In this document: piece by piece, positions 57,830-64,000 of the stretch
How positions within the stretch are numbered: the first letter of the stretch is position 1
Layout of the letters: each line of letters starts with the position of its first letter
From: Mytilus californianus
Taxonomy: Eukaryota > Mollusca > Bivalvia > Mytilida > Mytilidae
DNA length: 64,000 nt
Direction of reading: 5' to 3'
Assembly (NCBI RefSeq): GCF_021869535.1
Contig: NW_026262712.1
Span: forward strand, 51,318,884-51,382,883
The notes under the pieces: model-generated
Seen by the model: only the letters and a program-made list of their open reading frames with translations
The model's database searches: none
What the model was told of the DNA's origin: nothing
Program-made: the position numbers and the translations under genes

Positions 57830-58340
57830 CTAAGATCTATTAAACCAAGAGTTCCAAATGGTGAAGTTGAAATCATCACTTCGTGAATTTTACGGACGCC
57901 ATCACGAGTTGGTTGACCGTTATGGATTATCCGTTTCACAGATGATATCGGATATGTTCCCTACAATCCCTTCCCTTCTCACGAATGTGACCTACCGATT
58001 TAGACTATTTACCGGCTTTGTAATAGCATGAGCAACACTACTGGTTCCAGGATCTGCTTACCCTTCCGGAGCATCTGAGATCACCCCAAGTTTTTGGTGG
58101 GGTTCGTGTTGCTTAATCTTTAATTTTCCATGTTGTGTCTTGTGTATTATCATTTGTCTTTTTGTCTTTTTCTTATTTAGCCATGGCGTTGTCAGTTTAT
58201 TTTCGATTTATGAGTTTGACTGTCCCTCTGGTATCTTTCGCCCCTCTTCTACAAGCGTCGCGAGTGTATTTGTCTCTGTTTTTATTCTCATCTCTACACC
58301 TAGTAAAAAGTTATGTCATTTCTTATACATTTTAAGGTAA
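57812..58340 (-). repeat. R1 dispersed repeat, minus orientation (unit 2)
   Basis: Copy of 16015-16545. It retains ATCACCCCAAGTTTTTGGTGG where unit 1 is shorter. Confidence 0.8.
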
Positions 58341-58633
58341 GGTTTGCGTACACAGGGAGATAATTCGAATTCAAATAATTGAAAAAAGGAGGGACCCGCC
58401 ATTTTGAATTGCTTGGATCAACCAATGTTCGATTACTACAATATTATCGAAAATAAAACAACACCTATCTCAAAAATGCATTTTGATGTGATTTCATCAA
58501 AATTTTAATCGAAGAAGTAACGTAATGACCTTCAGTTTGTTAGTTTTCATTTATATGACGTCACGTTTAGCCATAACGTCTTTGTGCAAAAACCATTCAT
58601 GAAGTTTTATTTTATTTCAAATTTATACATTTT
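58341..58633. other. Short spacer (unit 2)
   Basis: Copy of 16546-16837; nothing recognised apart from a TGACGTCA. Confidence 0.4.
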
Positions 58634-58900
58634 TATGCCCCCGTCGTAGCAAAGGGAGCATTGAGTTTTACTCTTGTCTGTTTGTACGTCCATCTGTACG
58701 TACGTATCATAGTGTACGTCCGTTTGTCCAAAATTGTTTTCCGTTCTCTAACTTTAGTTTGTCTCAACCAACTGATGTGAAACTTATGCACAATGCTTAT
58801 TACCACAATACACAGAATAAGTTTGAATTTTGATGTCGTCACTTTTACCGTTCTAGAGTTATGAGGGGTCGGACAGGTACCTTTCTCCTTTCTCCCGTCT
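58634..58900 (+). repeat. R4 dispersed repeat (unit 2)
   Basis: Copy of 16838-17100. The 98-codon minus-strand frame here is repeat-derived. Confidence 0.7.
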
Positions 58901-60071
58901 CCTTTCTCTTGTCTCCCGCCGTAAAACATAAAAAACTAATGTATGGGAAGCTCATTTCAAAAGAAATCGATCTAAAGTCTTGTTTTCATGGCTTGTCCCC
59001 GTCTTGTCCTTTCACAAGATAGAAGTGTTGTTTATTCTGCTTCAAGAACCTCAATAACTTTTACATTGACTGTTCAAAAATAAAAACACGAATAAGACGA
59101 AAATGAAAATTGTTGAAATTAAAATGAAATAATCATTGAAGTATGCTACATAATATCTTGATAGTATATTTATGTAACCATTAGAGGTGTTTAGTCCTAG
59201 TATATTGTTCTTTTTATGGAAAATGGCATTCTCTGTTAAATATATTCGAATTAGTCCGTAAGCTAAAATTTAATCTGGATAGCAAGAAAATTGAGTTGTA
59301 TTTTTTTCATGTAAGCTGTCAATTTGAAACTTTCAAAAAAACCTTGATTTTGATACATTTTTGTGAGGAACAATCATGGAATTTTTCTCATTCTTGTTTT
59401 ATAATCAAAGTAAACTTATTACCGATATGTGATATTTGTGTTGTATCACAGATGATCGAAGTTACGTTCCACTTGTCGTAGTACGTCTTTAGTTAGCAAA
59501 AGCACTTGCTCACATAATTCTTAATTGCAAAGATCTACATGTCGGGTGTTTTTATTAGGCAGATATTTCTTACATGTACCCTTCAGAATCCTCCAAATTC
59601 GACCGATTTATGTGGCTTGGCGTTCGTATTGTTCAATTTTAAGGGTTTTTGTTGCATTAATTATAGTGTTTTGTGGACTGATGTATTACTCATAGTCTTT
59701 TTTCCGTTTTGATTATTGTGTTGTCTGTTAAAATAGACTTATTGTTTTGTTTGCCTGCTTGATGTATATGCAAAAAGATAGCAAACTTATAACATAAAAT
59801 TAGAATAAACCAAGACATCTCGTCAGTGTCAGGTATGTGAATCAGCTATAGACGGAGCTTATGTTTATGGCAGTCACATAAGTATAAAATACAACCATTG
59901 AATAGATTATTATAATAATAGAGAAGACCGTCAATATAAAATACGGATCAAATACCATGTAATAAAAAGGACGGGTGGATGAATGACAATAAAATAACCC
60001 GACAAAAGAGACAAAAATTAAGAAAAGCATGTGAACAAACGCATGTTACTAATACAGTAAGCTATATGAAA
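58901..60071. other. Spacer; no gene seen (unit 2)
   Basis: Copy of 17101-18299 with small indels, including loss of ATAATTATAAT-type sequence near 59993. Confidence 0.5.
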
Positions 60072-60258
60072 GCTATTAAACTATGAGTTCTAAGTGGTGA
60101 AGTTCAAATCATCCATTCGAAAATTTCAAGGACGCCATCACAAGTTGTGTTTTGTATACTGTTATTTGTTTGGTTTTTGTTTTCTTTTCGTTGTTCGCCA
60201 TGGCGTTGTCAGTTTGTTTTAGAGTTTGAATGTCCCTTTGGTACCTTTAACCACTAAC
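60072..60258 (-). repeat. R1 repeat, internally deleted (unit 2)
   Basis: Copy of 18300-18495. Confidence 0.65.
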
Positions 60259-61590
60259 GAGAGGTTATATCTTTGAAAAATAAAGGAAAAGCAAATACTC
60301 CAAACAACAAATAGAAAACCCCAATAATTTACAGGTAAGTCTGCTTTGGTACTTTCATTATATTAATTATGACAAATGCTATGATTGAGGTATGGATAAA
60401 GCTTGTACCTGGATGAACCATAATATGGAATGCTCCAGACCATAACGGCATAAGATAAGAAAAGGAATACAAGAACAGCAAAAAATTGTCTGAGAGAGTT
60501 AGTTTGATCAATGTTTTATAACTATTTCATAATCTAGAAATATGCAAACAAAGAAGTATCAACAATATCATGCCAATGTAGAAACTTTAGACACTTGGAT
60601 AGTAATTAACATTAATATGCAATTCCTATTTGTTAAACCACATGTTAGCTTTCTAATGTTTTCATGATTGCCTCATGTTATTCTACATCGTCTCTTAACT
60701 GGCATTAAGAACATACACGGACCATTTGTTACATGTATTATACGATATCCTAACAAAAAGTTCATCGTAGATACCAGGATTGAATTTTGTATTTGCGCCA
60801 GACGCGCGTTTCGTCTCAAAAGATTCACCAGTGACGCTCAAATAAAAAATATACATGATATATAAGAACAGTATGTAATCGTACTATCGACGTTTTTTTA
60901 TTATAAGTTTTATATGTTAAAAAAAAATCAAGAAAAACAAACGATATCTTACGCATGCATTTGCTAAAAGCAGAATTTGATAAGGCAGATTCTATTAAAC
61001 AATTTCGTACCTTTTGCATTTGTCTTAATTAAATTATCTGTAACATTCTTACAGACTTATTAAGATAATATAGAGAATGGCAATAACATATCAACTTCAA
61101 AATATTTACATGTTCTTGGTTTATAGAAAGACATTTCTTGAGACAATTTTACCGAAATTTCTTTACACAAGTTGAACTCTTTTTAGGATTTTGATTCGAA
61201 AATTTTTTTGCAGGTATATTATTTTAACGATAATTGTTTTGTTTTCAAATCAACGTGCAAAATTCATTGAAATAAGTGACATAGCCTGTTGACTGTTCCT
61301 TTACTTTGATATTCCAATCCAAATTTCGATCAATATTTCCTTGTTTTTCAAAATTTAAAATGTTGTTTCAATTAATACGTACAGTCTTCATATATTAGTG
61401 AAAATTTTGTACACGTATTTCGTTGTTTTAAAATATCTTTTTACTTTTCGAAATATAGATAAAAATCTTGTTGGTCCACGACACAATCACGTGATTATTG
61501 AACGTTTTCTTGTTTTACCGTCTTAAAGACATAAATAACTACCGTTATAATTTAAATGAAATTTTAGAGGCTTTCTTAGAATCCTAGGCC
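60259..61590. other. Spacer; no gene seen (unit 2)
   Basis: Copy of 18496-19824, including the CCAGACGCGCGTTTCGTCT fragment near 60797. Confidence 0.5.
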
Positions 61591-62378
61591 TAAATAAAAG
61601 CAACAGTAGTATACCGCTGTTCGAAACTCATAAATCGATAGAGATAAAAACAAATCCGGGTTACAAACTAAAACTGAGGGAAACGCATCAAATATAAGAG
61701 GAGAACAACGACACAACAAAAACACAACATTAAAATGTAACACACACAGAAACGAACTATAATATAACAATGGCCATTTTCCTGACTTGGTACAGGACAT
61801 TTTAAGACAAAAAATGGTGGGTTGAACCTGGTTTTGTGGCATGCCAAACCTCCCGCTTTTATGGCAACGTCAAACACAACACCAAAACGACAACATCACA
61901 TAACAGGACCACAATACAAATAAATGGGAGAACATATAGGACAAAGAAACACACGAATAATAGCTAACAAAAGGTACTAGACTTAAAATTCAATACACCA
62001 GACGTGCGTCTCGTCCACACAAGACCAACCAGTGACGCTCAGATGAAAAAAGTTTGAAAGCCAAAACAAGTACAAAGCTGAAGAGCACCGAGGACCAAAA
62101 CTTCCAAAAAGTTGCGCCTAACACGGCCAGGGTTTTCTGCCTGGGACAAGAACATCCTTATTATTTAGAATAATTTATAATTTTGCAAACAGTCAATTTT
62201 ATAAAATGACTATATAATAGATATACATGATAAAACCGAAGTGGGGACTAACTACAGAATAAAAACGGATACTTTACATAAAACAACTTAATCCAACACA
62301 TAAAAATACACAGCCGAGTTAGCCAAAGCCTCAACGCACAAAGTGACGTCACATTTGAAATTATTCCTAATTCAGAGG
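61591..62378 (+). mobile_element. R5 dispersed element (unit 2)
   Basis: Copy of 19825-20612, so the insertion predates the 37.6-kb duplication. Confidence 0.7.
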
Positions 62379-63957
62379 AAATCTGAAAACCATTGTTACT
62401 GGTATTAACACCACCAATGGACTCAACACAAAATCCATACTGCATACATTGGAGATTTCTGAAATTAAAACACTTCTATGGGGAATAATTCTTAAAATAA
62501 TGAGTGTTGAAGTGGATTGTCATCTTTACATACGCATACCAGTACAACTTATTCGCCTGTGAACACAAGATACATCCATTTATGTGTTTTTCTAAACACT
62601 TCGAAAAATTTATTATCAAATTCCACACTTTTAAGTAAGTTAAAAACGGCTAATGTGAATTCGAAACCTAAAGGCCTAAATCGTACTATCAAAAGTAAAA
62701 CAATAAACGAAACAAAAGTAGCAGATATTAATCAGACACATCAATTGCTATAGGTTCATGGCTTTGGATATTTACACAAAGAAAGTGGCTCGATTTAACA
62801 AATTTGTGAATGCTGAACTCCCCTAGACCCACCTGTTACGGTAATGTAGCAACACATCTTACTAAAAAGCGGTAAAAATCAGATGGATCAATTCTCCCAT
62901 ACTTAAATGTATTTAGTTACCAACGAGTAAATCTGAAGAAAAAAAAGGTTTTCAAACAAATAGAATTCAGAATGAGGTTTTCACTATCTTATAGCATTCC
63001 ATATGTTCAACATCACATAAGTTCCACCAAATATTTGCTCAGAATAATCAACATTTTCCCCAAATGACTTAAGTATATTGATGATTACTCTTGTTCATTC
63101 AATTTCCATGGACACTTTTTTTCCATTTTAAATGTTACAGACAACATATGTCAAGTGAGGCTTTACTAGAAGTAATTACCTTAGTTTTTTTTGTCTATCA
63201 CGTTTGCGATGGTACAAATGTATCATCGATATTCAGTTGTCCAATATTATAGTTTTATTAACAAATTCAACTCTTTTTTTGCCGGATGCATATCCAGCGC
63301 ATATCATGATAATGTCTTGCTGAAAAGTACAGAACGAGGATACATGTTTCTTTGAAATTTATTCATTCACCAATTTTAAATCTGAGAGCCTTCAAAGTTT
63401 TTAAGAATATGTTTATATATATTGAAAATGTGCAACTTCTTTTGTGTGCACTGTATAATTTGCTCAGTTTGCTAACGGTGATTCCTCGTTCGTTGTCGGT
63501 AGTGTTCCTGGTCACTTCATACATGTGATGATCTTTTTTTAGAGGTAACTGAATCTACTGGGAGACAGTAAATTTTCTGTCCTTTATCGATTTGGAGAAT
63601 TATATAACACTAGTATGGCAAAGAATTGAACCCCATTTATCTATACATAGGGCAAATTATGCATTTTAAGGATATGACATATTTCTTCTGTGATAGCTAG
63701 TCAATTATGTAAAGATTACCATTGAATGTACACCTGTAGTACTTTATAGATTAAACCTAATCGGGTGTAGCATAGTCACTTTCTTCACTTCAATTTGTGT
63801 AATTTAAGAAATTTGAAGACTGATATCAATGATCGGATTATTGATATTCCAATGCATTTCGTTTTTCAAATTGTTACTGATCAACGTACAATTTGTACCT
63901 GATAAAGATTATTTCATAAGATGTGTTGTGGCACCATCTTGGTTGTTTTACATATAG
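62379..63957. other. Spacer; no gene seen (unit 2)
   Basis: Copy of 20613-22187. Near 63565 it keeps AGACAGTAAATTTTCTGTCC, as does 34040; unit 1 has lost about 14 bp of it near 21802. Confidence 0.5.
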
Positions 63958-64000
63958 AAATAAGATGTGGTATGATTGCCAATGAGACACCTCTCCACCA
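63958..64000 (+). repeat. R2 repeat cut by window edge
   Basis: GATGTGGTATGATTGCCAAT and GAGACACCTCTCCACC match the start of 22188-22797. Confidence 0.75.

Larger units (their letters stand above)
37636..64000 (+). repeat. Large tandem duplication, unit 2 (continues past the window)
   Basis: This is the second copy of the ~37.6-kb unit, matching 1 to about 22,240 in order and orientation. It differs from unit 1 by many substitutions, a MITE at 40574-40782, an inserted ~188-bp segment at 44461-44648, loss of a (TA)n run present at 5771-5804, and the extra 3,873-bp tandem copy at 53899-57771. Only the first part of the unit is visible, because the window ends inside a dispersed repeat corresponding to 22.2 kb. 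Confidence 0.92.

Noticed and set aside
1..64000. CRISPR arrays, tRNA or rRNA genes, bacterial operons
   Set aside because: None recognised; the repeats are dispersed or tandem eukaryotic types and no tRNA-like cloverleaf stood out.

Overview
The window reads as AT-rich invertebrate nuclear DNA, most probably from a bivalve mollusc and, judging by the dispersed repeats I recognise, a Mytilus-type mussel. There are no bacterial operons or ribosome-binding sites. The genes are isolated long coding exons behind pyrimidine-rich splice-acceptor-like tracts, with AATAAA signals downstream of some, and they sit in repeat-rich sequence. The species call is inference from memory of repeat sequences. 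It was not searched.

Every protein-coding gene I can support belongs to one family: RING-less TRIM-like proteins. Their order is B-box 1, B-box 2, coiled coil and a C-terminal NHL-like beta-propeller, with no RING finger. Two subgroups are present. Group E (about 553 aa, both B-boxes) has intact members at 12750-14411, 50670-52331 and 54543-56204, and a dead member at 25606-27264. Group B (B-box 2 only in what is visible) has a copy cut by the left window edge (1-1082) and a copy at 37449-38717 whose B-box lead carries a nonsense codon. Two further loci keep only a B-box 2 (8705-8971, 46681-46947). Three propeller relics (14829-15164, 52753-53088, 56626-56961) each lie just downstream of an intact group E gene.

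The layout is duplication at three scales. (1) A unit of about 37.6 kb is tandemly repeated: position 1 aligns with 37636, and the alignment runs to the right edge (64000 corresponds to about 22.2 kb). (2) Inside each unit, older diverged copies recur: 10.8-15.6 kb resembles 23.8-27.6 kb, 16-22 kb resembles 28.5-34.3 kb, and 5.1-8.9 kb resembles 34.3-37.4 kb. (3) In unit 2 only, exactly 3,873 bp (50026-53898) is repeated head-to-tail at 53899-57771 with almost no differences. Order in the array: B gene - repeat block - B-box-2 fragment - E gene - propeller relic - spacer - E pseudogene - spacer - B gene - repeat block - B-box-2 fragment - E gene + relic - E gene + relic - spacer.

Dispersed repeats fill much of the spacers; I label them R1 to R7. 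Comparing copies dates several insertions. A 209-bp TA-flanked MITE (40574-40782) is present only in unit 2. A 284-bp R1 element has a 6-bp target duplication and a matching empty site in the paralogous block. An R5 element is present in one spacer and absent from its diverged sister. Functionally, the cluster looks like a fast-evolving multigene family of putative ligand- or RNA-binding B-box/NHL proteins, plausibly innate-immune as TRIM-like families often are. No sequence here proves that role. No tRNA, rRNA or CRISPR was recognised.
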